Positions 9,622 through 17,959 of a DNA stretch of 64,000 nucleotides are shown one piece after another. The notes beneath the pieces are model-generated. The model worked only from the letters and a program-made list of their open reading frames with translations. It searched no databases and was not told the DNA's origin. A program made the translations under genes and the position numbers. Source of the stretch: Flavobacterium gilvum (lineage in GTDB: Bacteria; Bacteroidota; Bacteroidia; Flavobacteriales; Flavobacteriaceae). The stretch covers positions 1,054,001-1,118,000 of the forward strand of contig NZ_CP017479.1 of the NCBI RefSeq assembly GCF_001761465.1. Direction: 5' to 3'. The stretch's first letter is position 1; every line of letters begins with the position of its first letter.

Positions 9622-9629
9622 TACATTTG
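9622..9629 (+). promoter_or_regulatory. Candidate -7 box for the Nramp gene
   Basis: TACATTTG matches the Bacteroidetes TAnnTTTG box, 19 bases before the ATG at 9648. A TTTG lies upstream at 9603-9606, but the spacer is only 15 bases, shorter than usual. Confidence 0.45.
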
Positions 9630-9647
9630 TTTTTTAATCTTTTAACT

Positions 9648-11519
9648 ATGACTAAATCCCTAGAGGAAGTGCACCAATCGGTGGCTACTCAAAATAAAAC
9701 AACAGTTTTCAAAAAAATATTGGCTTTTTTTGGGCCAGCCTATTTGGTTAGCGTTGGCTATATGGATCCTGGAAATTGGGCAACAGATATTGCGGGCGGA
9801 AGTCAATTTGGATATTCCCTTTTATGGGTTTTATTGATGAGTAATTTAATGGCTTTGCTGTTGCAGAGTTTAAGCGCACGACTCGGAATTGTTACCCAAC
9901 GCGATCTAGCACAAGCTTCAAGAGAAACCTATTCTAAACCCATTAATTACATTTTATACTTTTTGGCCGAAATTGCGATTGCGGCCTGTGACCTTGCCGA
10001 AGTGCTGGGAATGGCAATCGGAATCAATTTATTGTTTGATATTCCGCTTATACAAGGAGTTTTGATTACGGTTTTGGATACTTTTTTGTTATTGTTTTTA
10101 ATAAATAAAGGCATCCGAAAAATGGAAGCTTTTATAATTGTATTAGTTGCAATTATTGGTTTTTCATTTATTTTCGAAATGATTTTTGCCCAACCGGAAT
10201 TGGATAAAGTGATTTATGGTTTGGTGCCTTCGATACCGAGTGAAAATGCATTGTATATCGCAATCGGAATTATTGGTGCAACGGTAATGCCGCACAATTT
10301 GTACCTGCATTCTTCGTTGGTGCAAACCCGAAATTTTGACCGATCACCAAAGGGAATCAAGCAAGCTCTGAAATATAATTTTATAGATTCGACAATTGCC
10401 TTGAATTTGGCTTTTTTTGTAAATGCTGCGATTTTAATTTTGGCGGCAGCCACATTTTATAAAAATGGTATGTTTGAAGTGGCCGAGATTCAGGATGCAC
10501 ACCGGTTTTTGGAACCCCTTTTAGGAACCAAATGGGCTCCGGTTTTATTTGCGGTAGCTTTAATTGCGGCAGGGCAAAGCTCGACTGTTACTGGGACATT
10601 GGCGGGACAGATTGTGATGGAGGGCTATCTTAATTTACGCATTCAGCCTTGGGTTCGAAGAATTATTACGCGATTAATTGCGATTGTTCCAGCTGTTATT
10701 GTGATTTTAATTTATGGCGAAAGCGTAACGGGAAAACTGCTGATTTTGAGCCAGGTTATTTTGAGTTTACAATTGGGTTTTGCAATCATTCCGTTAATTC
10801 ATTTTGTAAGCGATAAAACCAAAATGAAAGGATTTCATATTTCAAAAGCTACACAGATAGCCGCTTGGATTATAGCATTTATTATTGTTTCGCTAAATGC
10901 AAAATTAGTTTTTAATGAAATCAGTGGTTGGCTCGAATCTTCAGAAAACCCTACGATACTTTGGTTTACGGTCGTTCCTTTGGCACTTTTTTTTCTCGGA
11001 TTGTTGCTATATATTGTTTTCAATCCTTTTATTTCCAAATCAAAACAGGATATCGAAAATCATTCGCCACACCTTTTAAAACTGCAATTTTCTAAGTCGG
11101 GTAGTTATGATAAAAAGAACATCGCCGTTTCTGTGGATTTTTCGCTTGCCGATGAAATTGCCTTAAACAGTGCCTTTGAATTGGGCGGAATAGAAGCAAA
11201 ATACACTTTAATTCACGTGGTAGAAACCGTTGGAGCAATGGTATATGGTGAAAATATCGAGGATCATGAAACGCAAATAGATAAAAAACTGTTGAGGGAA
11301 TACGAAGTAATGCTTTCGCAAAAAGGATTTCGAGTGAAAACAGAACTCGGTTTCGGCGAACCAACGAAGGTGATATCAACGATAATCAACGATGGAAATT
11401 TTGATGTATTGGTTATGGGAACTCACGGTCATACGGGCTTAAAGGATTTGATTTTTGGTACAACCGTAGATAAACTGCGTCATAAAATTTCGATACCTTT
11501 GCTGATTGTTAAAAAATAG
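9648..11519 (+). CDS. mntH: Nramp divalent metal transporter fused to a universal stress domain
   Basis: Inner-membrane proton-coupled transporter for Mn2+ (possibly Fe2+) of 623 residues. The Nramp part (about 1-470, about 11 TM helices) has the metal-binding motifs DPGN at 40-43 in TM1 and MPH at 214-216 in TM6. Residues about 490-623 form a cytosolic UspA domain with the ATP-binding pattern G-2x-G-9x-G-T (GTHGHTGLKDLIFGT). Ordinary MntH proteins are about 410-450 residues, so the C-terminal domain is a true fusion. A plausible role is sensing nucleotide or stress and adjusting transport. I chose ATG 9648 over the TTG at 9627, which overlaps the -7 box. The likely operator is at 9573-9592 and the repressor gene follows. 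Confidence 0.93.
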   Translation: MTKSLEEVHQSVATQNKTTVFKKILAFFGPAYLVSVGYMDPGNWATDIAGGSQFGYSLLWVLLMSNLMALLLQSLSARLGIVTQRDLAQASRETYSKPINYILYFLAEIAIAACDLAEVLGMAIGINLLFDIPLIQGVLITVLDTFLLLFLINKGIRKMEAFIIVLVAIIGFSFIFEMIFAQPELDKVIYGLVPSIPSENALYIAIGIIGATVMPHNLYLHSSLVQTRNFDRSPKGIKQALKYNFIDSTIALNLAFFVNAAILILAAATFYKNGMFEVAEIQDAHRFLEPLLGTKWAPVLFAVALIAAGQSSTVTGTLAGQIVMEGYLNLRIQPWVRRIITRLIAIVPAVIVILIYGESVTGKLLILSQVILSLQLGFAIIPLIHFVSDKTKMKGFHISKATQIAAWIIAFIIVSLNAKLVFNEISGWLESSENPTILWFTVVPLALFFLGLLLYIVFNPFISKSKQDIENHSPHLLKLQFSKSGSYDKKNIAVSVDFSLADEIALNSAFELGGIEAKYTLIHVVETVGAMVYGENIEDHETQIDKKLLREYEVMLSQKGFRVKTELGFGEPTKVISTIINDGNFDVLVMGTHGHTGLKDLIFGTTVDKLRHKISIPLLIVKK

Positions 11520-11520
11520 T

Positions 11521-11597
11521 TGCTGAGATTCTGAGTTGCTAAGATTTTTTAAAATCTTAGAATCTCAGAATCTTAGAATCTTAGAATCTATAAAAAA
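11521..11597. repeat. Palindromic TTAGAATC repeat between mntH and its regulator gene
   Basis: AAGATTTT-TT-AAAATCTT forms a perfect core, extended by CTGAG / CTCAG, and is followed by three tandem copies of a TTAGAATC-type unit. It starts two bases after the mntH stop and ends just before the next ATG. It could act as a hairpin in the shared transcript. It lacks a clean T run after the stem. Confidence 0.6.
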
Positions 11598-12251
11598 ATG
11601 ACTTTCTCCGAAGAAAATTACCTAAAAGCGATATACCATCTGACGGCTAATCTCGATAGCGAAGTAAGCACCAATGCCATTGCCGTTGCGATGGAAACCA
11701 AAGCTTCTTCCGTGACGGATATGCTCAAAAAATTGGCCGAAAAAGATTTGGTTAACTATAAAAAATACCAGGGTGTTTCGCTGACCGAAAATGGGAAACT
11801 CGCTGCCAAAATGATTGTTAGAAAACATCGTTTGTGGGAAGTTTTTTTGGTCGAAAAACTAGATTTTTCTTGGGATGAAGTTCACGATGTTGCTGAGCAA
11901 TTGGAACATATTAAATCGGAAAAATTAATTAATAAACTAGATGATTTTCTCGGAAATCCAACCGAAGATCCTCACGGCGATCCAATTCCCGACGCGCAAG
12001 GCCGTATTATTGCGATAGAAAAACAATTGTTGTCTGAGTTGCAATCCAATCAATCGGGTATATGCGTAGGGGTAAAGGACAATTCTCCAGATTTCTTAAA
12101 ATACCTTGATAAGCAACAAATTGGTTTGGGAACTAGGATTGAAGTGATTGGAAAAGAAACCTTCGATTTATCTTTAAAAATAAAAGTTAATGATATCGAA
12201 TTCGTGATTTCGAATAAGATTGCAAGTAATTTGTTTGTAAAAAAGAATTAG
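11598..12251 (+). CDS. Metal-dependent transcriptional repressor, DtxR/MntR family
   Basis: Cytosolic regulator of 217 residues. It has the N-terminal winged helix (about 1-62, TFSEENYLKAIYHL with AMETKASSVTDMLKKLAEK), a metal-binding dimerisation domain (about 63-140, with RKHRLWEVFL, HDVAEQLEHI and DPHGDPIP) and a C-terminal FeoA/SH3-like domain (about 145-217). Family members bind DNA when loaded with Mn2+ or Fe2+ and shut down uptake genes. The gene follows the Nramp gene on the same strand, so manganese is the best guess, making it MntR-like. The likely target is the palindrome at 9573-9592. The start ATG is confirmed by the conserved first residues. Confidence 0.92.
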   Translation: MTFSEENYLKAIYHLTANLDSEVSTNAIAVAMETKASSVTDMLKKLAEKDLVNYKKYQGVSLTENGKLAAKMIVRKHRLWEVFLVEKLDFSWDEVHDVAEQLEHIKSEKLINKLDDFLGNPTEDPHGDPIPDAQGRIIAIEKQLLSELQSNQSGICVGVKDNSPDFLKYLDKQQIGLGTRIEVIGKETFDLSLKIKVNDIEFVISNKIASNLFVKKN

Positions 12252-12355
12252 TTACAAACAGTTTTATTTCTGAATTCTAAAGTTTAAGGTTAATATCCAA
12301 AATTTTATTCATTCTTTTGTAGGGTTAAAAAGTTGACACATAGGGTTTTGACTAT

Positions 12356-12372
12356 TTGGCACGCATTTTGAT
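12356..12372 (+). promoter_or_regulatory. Candidate sigma-54-type promoter
   Basis: TTGGCACGCATTTTGAT carries the -24 GG and a G-A in place of the usual -12 GC with the right 10-base spacing (TGGCAC-N5-TTG). It lies about 88 bases before the ATG at 12460. No TAnnTTTG box of the usual kind is as good in this leader. Confidence 0.4.
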
Positions 12373-12459
12373 TTAATTGCTGTATATATTCTATATCAAG
12401 ACATAATTTATTAAGTTTTGTTTGCTATATTTACATTACAAATTAAAAATCAGGATATT

Positions 12460-13590
12460 ATGAAAGTACGTTTTTTATCACTCCTAGTAATAATAATGAG
12501 CTTGTTTGGTACAATTGCTTTTGCGCAAGATAGTGATACCGGGGAATTGGGTTTGCCCGGTGATAATCTAGATCTTTATGCGGTTTTGGATCTTTTTCAA
12601 AAGTCTAAAACAATAGAGGACTTTGAAAAGTCTTTGAATGATAGTAAAAATAAAATCAATAATTTGGATTTGAACGGAGATAAAAAAATAGATTTTATCA
12701 AAGTGGAAACCAAAAAAGACGGAGACGATTTTACCTTTATTCTTCGTGACCCGATAGATAAAAAAGAGACTCAGGACGTTGCCGTTATTTATGTTTCTAA
12801 AGACAAAAACAAGAAAATTTCGATGCAGATTGTTGGAGACAAGGATTTGTATGGAAAGGATTATATTGTTGAGCCAAGTCCAAAAGGAAATGCTGGTGTA
12901 ACAGCAAATCCAGGTTATACGGGAAGTAATCCGGTTACAGTAAATGTTCCGGCTCAGACTACAACAGTGGTGGTAGAACAGGCTCCTATCGTACAATATG
13001 TGTACTCACCGGCTTATGTTCCATATTATCCTCCTTATTATTACGGTTATTATCCTCCTTGGTTTGGATTTGCTACTGTTATGGCTGTGGGAATCTATCG
13101 TCACAATCATTATTATTATCACGGAGGAGGCTATGGCTATCATCACACAAATGTGTATGTTAACCACCATAGTCACAATAATTATAATAATTTTAATAGA
13201 AACACCTCAAACAGGGTTTCTCACAATAACATAAATACTGGCAACAGAAACACTAATATTAATAATAGCAGAAATAATAACAATATAGGAAACTCATCAC
13301 GAGACGGGAATAGAGCGTCAACGAGTGACAGAGCTTCAACAGGTAATAGAGCTTCAACTAGTGATAGAAGTTCTGTTTCTGATCGTAGCAGTGGTTCTGG
13401 TAATAGATCTTCAGTTTCAGACAGATCATCATCGTCTTCTAGGCCATCGGCTAGTAACTCTATGAGTTCGCGTTCCAGTAGTTCTAGTTTTGGTGGCGGA
13501 AGTTACCGTTCCGGTAGTAGTGGCGGTGGCGGTTTTAGAGGCGGCGGTGGCGGCGGTTTCAGCGGCGGTGGCGGCGGAAGAAGACGTTAA
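12460..13590 (+). CDS. Secreted low-complexity protein with Asn/Ser and Gly-rich tail
   Basis: Protein of 376 residues that I do not recognise as a named family. A signal peptide (MKVRFLSLLVIIMSLFGTIA, cleavage after AFA) is followed by a folded N-terminal part (about 22-140). That part contains a calcium-loop-like stretch, DLNGDKKIDFIKVE. Then come a Tyr/Pro/His-rich segment (about 180-225), an Asn-rich segment, Ser/Arg repeats (SDRAS, GNRAS) and a Gly-rich tail ending GGGRRR. Such tails are common in envelope proteins of Flavobacterium. I chose ATG 12460 because the signal peptide starts there; the longer frame from 12418 has no support. It has its own terminator and a possible sigma-54 promoter. 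Confidence 0.75.
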   Translation: MKVRFLSLLVIIMSLFGTIAFAQDSDTGELGLPGDNLDLYAVLDLFQKSKTIEDFEKSLNDSKNKINNLDLNGDKKIDFIKVETKKDGDDFTFILRDPIDKKETQDVAVIYVSKDKNKKISMQIVGDKDLYGKDYIVEPSPKGNAGVTANPGYTGSNPVTVNVPAQTTTVVVEQAPIVQYVYSPAYVPYYPPYYYGYYPPWFGFATVMAVGIYRHNHYYYHGGGYGYHHTNVYVNHHSHNNYNNFNRNTSNRVSHNNINTGNRNTNINNSRNNNNIGNSSRDGNRASTSDRASTGNRASTSDRSSVSDRSSGSGNRSSVSDRSSSSSRPSASNSMSSRSSSSSFGGGSYRSGSSGGGGFRGGGGGGFSGGGGGRRR

Positions 13591-13616
13591 GAGATTATTT
13601 ATTTGATAATAAAATA

Positions 13617-13648
13617 GACCCTGATAAAATGGTTATCAGGGTTTTTTA
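13617..13648 (+). terminator. Rho-independent terminator
   Basis: CCCTGATAA (13619-13627), loop AATGG, TTATCAGGG (13633-13641), then a run of six T. It closes the low-complexity protein gene. Confidence 0.9.
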
Positions 13649-13679
13649 TTTGCCGGTGTTTTAACACTGAATCCACATT

Positions 13680-13850
13680 TGATTTTTATAGATTTTTTTT
13701 CACGCAGATTTTTCAGATTAGCACAGATTTTTATTTTACAAAAATAAAAAATCTGAACAATTCGTATCTTATGTTAAATCCTAGTCAAAATGTCTTTTTT
13801 CAAATTTGTGTTAATTTGTGTAATTTGTGGCTATTTCGGAATCGAAGGAA
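13680..13850. repeat. Degenerate intergenic repeats
   Basis: Remnants of two repeat types: a CACGCAGATTTTTCAGATTAGCACAGATTT-like block (13700-13732, parts shown by CACGCAGATTTTTCAG) and a block with GTGTTAATTTGTGTAATTTG near 13808-13828 that resembles the repeat at 39413-39477. No gene is seen in the 334-base gap between 13591 and 13924. Confidence 0.5.
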
Positions 13851-13867
13851 AATTTCAGGTTTAAAAA

Positions 13868-13906
13868 TAAAAAAAGGTTCCCAAAAATAATTCTGGGAAC
13901 CTTTTT
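13868..13906 (-). terminator. Rho-independent terminator of the DUF4440-like lipoprotein gene
   Basis: Stem GGTTCCCA (13876-13883) and TGGGAACC (13894-13901), with an A run before it that reads as U run on the minus strand, and a T run after it. It lies directly downstream of the minus-strand gene. Confidence 0.85.
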
Positions 13907-13924
13907 CAATGGTGGGGGTATCTT

Positions 13925-14416
13925 TTATTCGGTTGGCAAATCAGAGGTGCTAATGTCTCTTAAACTATAATATTTTCCGTCTTTTTTGACGAATAATGTC
14001 ATGTAGTTTCCAGAATTGATGAGGTTTTTTGTAGAGTCGGAGATTGTATAGCTACCTAATTCGACAACTTGTTCGCCATCTTTTGAGACAAAAACTTCAT
14101 TGGTTGTAAATGCAATTTTTCTGCCTCTTGCAACAGTATCAATATGGGCTTTCAAATATTCAATAATTGCTGATTTGCCAGATACTGGTTCGTGATTTTG
14201 AGGAAAGGTTACTGCGTCATCTGCAAAGTACCCTATTTGTTTCATTACGCCAGAATTATAGGTGTCGGCAAATTCATTTTCTTTGGCTTGGATTTCTTCT
14301 TTGATTTTATTAGTATCAATTGCCGAGGCTGCCGATTCTTCTTTTTTACAGGAAATTAATACCAACAATACACTAGATACAACTAATCCTTTACTAAACA
14401 AATTTTTCATAACCAT
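13925..14416 (-). CDS. Lipoprotein with SnoaL/DUF4440-like fold
   Basis: Exported protein of 163 residues. The signal ends in the lipobox LISC with Cys23, so it should be lipid-anchored. The mature part (about 38-160) has the pattern of NTF2-like/DUF4440 proteins: an N-terminal helix (EIQAKENEFADTYNSGV), FADDAVTFPQNHEPVSGKSAI and four or five strands ending in YYSLRDIST. These folds bind small hydrophobic ligands or act as enzymes, and no catalytic residue is obvious here. It is alone between two terminators or AT-rich gaps. Start at ATG 14416, with an alternative at the second Met. Confidence 0.75.
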   Translation of the reverse strand: MVMKNLFSKGLVVSSVLLVLISCKKEESAASAIDTNKIKEEIQAKENEFADTYNSGVMKQIGYFADDAVTFPQNHEPVSGKSAIIEYLKAHIDTVARGRKIAFTTNEVFVSKDGEQVVELGSYTISDSTKNLINSGNYMTLFVKKDGKYYSLRDISTSDLPTE

Positions 14417-14609
14417 CAGTTTTTAAATTTACAAATTAAAATATTGAATATTAATGACATAAATTTAATATAAAAATTGGAATGTAATGTGATTATTGAT
14501 AGAAAATAGTAATTTCCCTTAACGTACTTAGTTTTGTTTGGCTTGTTTTGATGTTTTTTGATAAAAAAACAAACAAAGATGTTTTTTTGAAGATTTAGTT
14601 TATCTCTTG

Positions 14610-14732
14610 TTAATTACACCCACAATCGCCATTTCCGCAGTTTTTGTCGGATTTTTTTTTGAAAAAATATTTTCGAATCAAAAAAGCAAGTGCAATTCCA
14701 AGGATGCTGAAGGCGATTATTTCCTGAATCAT
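14610..14732 (-). CDS. FeoB-associated Cys-rich membrane protein
   Basis: Tiny protein of 40 residues. An N-terminal TM helix (MIQEIIAFSILGIALAFLI) is followed by a Lys-rich stretch and a Cys-rich tail, NCGNGDCGCN. This is the layout of the small proteins that accompany FeoB in many anaerobic and Bacteroidetes genomes, with the tail likely to face the cytosol and bind Fe2+ or help FeoB. Its start lies six bases after the feoB stop, so it is the last gene of feoA-feoB. Confidence 0.88.
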   Translation of the reverse strand: MIQEIIAFSILGIALAFLIRKYFFKKKSDKNCGNGDCGCN

Positions 14733-14738
14733 TTCTTA

Positions 14739-16838
14739 CTATTTTAAGATTTGAAAAGCAATTAAAGCCACCAGATAAGCCAACGAACTCATAAAAATAA
14801 GCTGGCTTGCTGGCCATTTCCAGGAGTTGGTTTCTTTTTTGGTAATTGCAAGCGTGCTGGCACATTGCATGGCAAAGGCATAAAACATCAATAAGGAAAT
14901 TCCCGAGGCAAAATTGAATATTTTTTGGCCTGTTACGGGGTTTATTTCTTCGGCCATTTTGGCTTTGATGGTTGTTTCATTATCGGTTCCGCCCACGCTG
15001 TAGATCGTTGCCAAAGTGCCAACAAAGACTTCTCTGGCAGCAAATGAACTAATTATAGCGATACCAATTTTCCAATCATAACCCAAAGGCGAAATAACGG
15101 GTTCGATACCTCTTCCCATTAAACCGATGTATGAGTTTTCCAGTTTTTGTGAAGCTACGGCATTATTAAATTCTGTTGGAGACAAAGGATGTGCTTTGGT
15201 ATTCTCGATTATTATTTCTTCGGCGTTTTTAAACTCTTTTCCTGGGCCGTAAGAAGCCAAAAACCATAAAATGACGGATATTGCCAAAATGATTTTTCCC
15301 GCGCCAAAAACAAAGGCCTTCGTCTTTTCAACTACATTGATGGCAACGTTTTTGAACAGCGGTAATTTATAGTTCGGCATTTCGACAACGAAGAATGTTT
15401 TGCCTTTTACTTTTAAAATTATATTCAAAATATAAGCGGCAAATATTGCCATTCCAAAACCAATGACATAAAGCAACATCAAGGTTAATCCCTGCAGGTT
15501 TAAAACGCCCATTACGTAGGTATCAGGAATTACTAAACCAATAATAATGGCATAAACGGGAAGCCGGGCAGAACAGGTGGTAAACGGAGTCACCAATATG
15601 GTAATCAATCGTTCTTTCCAGTTTTCTATGTTTCGGGTGGCCATAATGGCCGGAATGGCGCAGGCTGTCCCTGAAATCAAGGGAACAACGCTTTTTCCCG
15701 ATAATCCAAATCGGCGCATAATTTTGTCCATTAGGAAAACTACTCGACTCATATAGCCACTTTCTTCAAGGATGGAGATGAATAAAAACAAGAAGGCAAT
15801 TTGGGGGATAAATATCAAAATTCCTCCAATTCCCGGGATTATTCCTTGCGAAATCAAATCGGTTAGCATTCCCTGCGGCAAATGTTGGTCTGACAGGGTG
15901 CTTAATGCAGCAAAAGAACTATCTATGAGATCCATCGGAATTTTGGACCATTCAAATATAGATTGAAAAATCACAAATAAAATGAGGAAAAAGATAACAT
16001 AGCCCCATACTTTGTGTGTGAGGATACGGTCTAGTTTGCTTCGGAAATCTTTGGCAACACTAGAATCTACTTTTAATCCTTCTTTTAAAACTTCATTAAT
16101 GAATTGATATCGCTTAATGGTTTCCTTTTGTTGCAAACGCTTTAAATCCGAGTGGGATTTGGTAAACGTGCTTCGGATTTCATTTCGTTCCAAATTCAAA
16201 AAATTCACATCCTGCGTAATAACTAGCCACAATTTATACATTAACTGATTTGGGAATGCCTGACGAAGACTATTGAAATAATCTGCATCAATCACCGATG
16301 CATTCAGGCAAGGTTCCGTTGGAATGGTTTTGTAACTGACAATTTGGTTCTTCAATTCCTCAATTCCATGTCCTTTTCGGGAACTAATCAGCGCGATTTT
16401 GGTTTTTAATTGTTCTTCGAGATAAGGAATGTCAAGGCTAATCCCTTTTTGTTCCATTCTGTCGGCCATGTTTATGACCAAAATGGTCGGAATTTCAAGG
16501 TCTTTTATTTGGGTATAAAGAAGTAAATTTCGTTTTAAATTCTCCACATCGGTGACAACGAGAGCAACATCTGGATAGAGACGGTCGTTTTTGTTTAGTA
16601 AAAGTTCAATTACAACACTTTCATCAATGGAGCTGGCGTTCAGGCTGTAGGTTCCCGGTAGATCAAGGATATTGGCTTTGATATTGTTGGGCAGTTTGCA
16701 AAAACCCATTTTTTTCTCGACCGTAATTCCCGGATAATTTCCCACTTGCTGATTCAGACCGGTAAGTTGGTTAAAAACCGAAGTTTTCCCTACGTTTGGA
16801 TTCCCAATTAAAGCAACGTTGATATTTTTTAAACTCAT
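14739..16838 (-). CDS. feoB: Ferrous iron transporter FeoB
   Basis: Inner-membrane Fe2+ uptake protein of 699 residues. The N-terminal GTPase domain has G1 GNPNVGKT at 12-19, G3 LDLPGTYSL, G4 NMAD, followed by a helical regulatory domain up to about 270. The membrane part has the duplicated FeoB core with the Gly/Cys motifs SGTACAIPAI and TPFTTCSARLPVY and ends with TM helices (LAYLVALIAFQILK). Length and motifs are those of normal FeoB. The gene begins one base after feoA and is followed by the 40-residue partner. Uptake of Fe2+ under low oxygen is the family role. Confidence 0.97.
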   Translation of the reverse strand: MSLKNINVALIGNPNVGKTSVFNQLTGLNQQVGNYPGITVEKKMGFCKLPNNIKANILDLPGTYSLNASSIDESVVIELLLNKNDRLYPDVALVVTDVENLKRNLLLYTQIKDLEIPTILVINMADRMEQKGISLDIPYLEEQLKTKIALISSRKGHGIEELKNQIVSYKTIPTEPCLNASVIDADYFNSLRQAFPNQLMYKLWLVITQDVNFLNLERNEIRSTFTKSHSDLKRLQQKETIKRYQFINEVLKEGLKVDSSVAKDFRSKLDRILTHKVWGYVIFFLILFVIFQSIFEWSKIPMDLIDSSFAALSTLSDQHLPQGMLTDLISQGIIPGIGGILIFIPQIAFLFLFISILEESGYMSRVVFLMDKIMRRFGLSGKSVVPLISGTACAIPAIMATRNIENWKERLITILVTPFTTCSARLPVYAIIIGLVIPDTYVMGVLNLQGLTLMLLYVIGFGMAIFAAYILNIILKVKGKTFFVVEMPNYKLPLFKNVAINVVEKTKAFVFGAGKIILAISVILWFLASYGPGKEFKNAEEIIIENTKAHPLSPTEFNNAVASQKLENSYIGLMGRGIEPVISPLGYDWKIGIAIISSFAAREVFVGTLATIYSVGGTDNETTIKAKMAEEINPVTGQKIFNFASGISLLMFYAFAMQCASTLAITKKETNSWKWPASQLIFMSSLAYLVALIAFQILK

Positions 16839-16839
16839 T

Positions 16840-17076
16840 TTATTTGTTGTTAATGAGTTCTATCTCAATTTGTTTGGCGGTCTCAACGCGAATGGCAAGA
16901 TGAGAGCCATTAATATCCAGGTATAGTGGATCTCCAAAAGGAGCAATTTGAAGTAATTCAACCTCATTGCCCGGCAAACAGCCCATTTCCAAAAGTTTTA
17001 ATGGTACAGAATCGATATCAAAATCCAGTATGATGGCTTTTTGGCCTTTTTTGAGAGAATGTATCGTTGTTTGCAA
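16840..17076 (-). CDS. feoA: FeoA, small SH3-like partner of FeoB
   Basis: Cytosolic protein of 78 residues with the FeoA fold: LKKGQKAIILDFD, LLEMGCLPGNEVELL, APFGDPLYLDINGSHLAIR. It is thought to bind and regulate FeoB. The start is a TTG: the in-frame codon two positions upstream is a TAA stop, and no ATG is possible without losing the conserved N-terminus. A -7 box (TATTTTTG, minus strand, 17103-17110) lies 27 bases before this TTG, which supports it. It is one base from feoB. Confidence 0.93.
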   Translation of the reverse strand: MQTTIHSLKKGQKAIILDFDIDSVPLKLLEMGCLPGNEVELLQIAPFGDPLYLDINGSHLAIRVETAKQIEIELINNK

Positions 17077-17102
17077 AGCTTATTTAGATTGAATTAAGAT
17101 TG

Positions 17103-17110
17103 CAAAAATA
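17103..17110 (-). promoter_or_regulatory. -7 box of the feoAB promoter
   Basis: TATTTTTG on the minus strand matches TAnnTTTG and is spaced correctly for a transcript starting near 17096, about 20 bases before the feoA TTG. No clear TTTG is seen at -33. Confidence 0.5.
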
Positions 17111-17147
17111 CATTTTTTATTATAATTAATGTTGATTATTATCAGAT

Positions 17148-17825
17148 TTAGTCATTTTTTTCATTCTCACAAAGCCAGTTAATATCTTCGATCAATCGTT
17201 GGATTTCTTCTTTCTTTGTTCCGTCATAAAAACCTCGCACTCTTCTTTTTTGGTCCACCAATACAAAATTCTCGGTATGAACCATATCATACAATTGTTC
17301 CGGTTTTCCAAGTTTTACTGCCAAATAGGATTTTCGGGCCATGGTATAGATTTCTTTTTTGTCGCCAGTCACCAGATTCCACTTTCCATCGATGACACCA
17401 TATTTTTTGGCATAGGCTTTTAGGGCAGGAACACTGTCTGTTTCTGGAAAAACAGTGTGGGAAAGCAACATTACTTTTGGATTGTGCTGCACTGCTTTTT
17501 GGACATCAACTAGATTGGTGGTCATTTTTGGGCAAATAGAACCACAAGTAGTAAAGAAAAAATCGGCTACATATACTTTGCCTTCATAATCTTTTTGGGT
17601 AATTGTTTTTCCGTTTTGGTTCACAAAAGAAAAATTGGCAATCGTGTGGTACTTGCTTACATATTGTACGGTGCTGTCCACCAATTCTGGGTTTACATCG
17701 GCAGGATTATAGATAGGCAATGTTTTAGCGGGTTTTAATGCCCCGTAAAACAGGTAAATCGTTATGGAAGAAAAAATCAATACACCAACAATGTAGGTTC
17801 TGTATTTTTTTAAAATTGACAACAT
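17148..17825 (-). CDS. SCO1/SenC family copper chaperone or thiol oxidoreductase
   Basis: Membrane-anchored protein of 225 residues. A single N-terminal TM helix (YIVGVLIFSSITIYLFYG) is followed by a thioredoxin fold with the metal-binding pattern TTCGSICPKM (CxxxCP) and a downstream His in MVHTENFVLVD. Members deliver Cu to the CuA site of cytochrome oxidase or protect thiols in the envelope. I chose the ATG at 17825 over the TTG at 17843 because it starts at the TM segment. The gene is upstream of feoA on the same strand, but feoA has its own likely promoter. The divergent neighbour is the M13 peptidase. Confidence 0.9.
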   Translation of the reverse strand: MLSILKKYRTYIVGVLIFSSITIYLFYGALKPAKTLPIYNPADVNPELVDSTVQYVSKYHTIANFSFVNQNGKTITQKDYEGKVYVADFFFTTCGSICPKMTTNLVDVQKAVQHNPKVMLLSHTVFPETDSVPALKAYAKKYGVIDGKWNLVTGDKKEIYTMARKSYLAVKLGKPEQLYDMVHTENFVLVDQKRRVRGFYDGTKKEEIQRLIEDINWLCENEKND

Positions 17826-17927
17826 AAAAATGATTTGGTGCAAAAATACAAAAAGGAGTTTCTTTTTTTGGATTATTTAATTTTTAGATTTATTTAAAAT
17901 AATTTAACAAACCAATGAATTTTTAAA

Positions 17928-17935
17928 TATGTTTG
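17928..17935 (+). promoter_or_regulatory. Candidate -7 box for the M13 peptidase gene
   Basis: TATGTTTG fits TAnnTTTG and lies 24 bases before the ATG at 17960. A TTTG at the proper distance upstream is not visible. Confidence 0.4.
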
Positions 17936-17959
17936 TAACAATTTCTAAATATTTAACAA

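Noticed and set aside
17083..17098. Possible second DtxR-type operator near the feoA start (TTTAG-N6-TTAAG)
   Set aside because: Only three of five arm positions pair, far weaker than 9573-9592.
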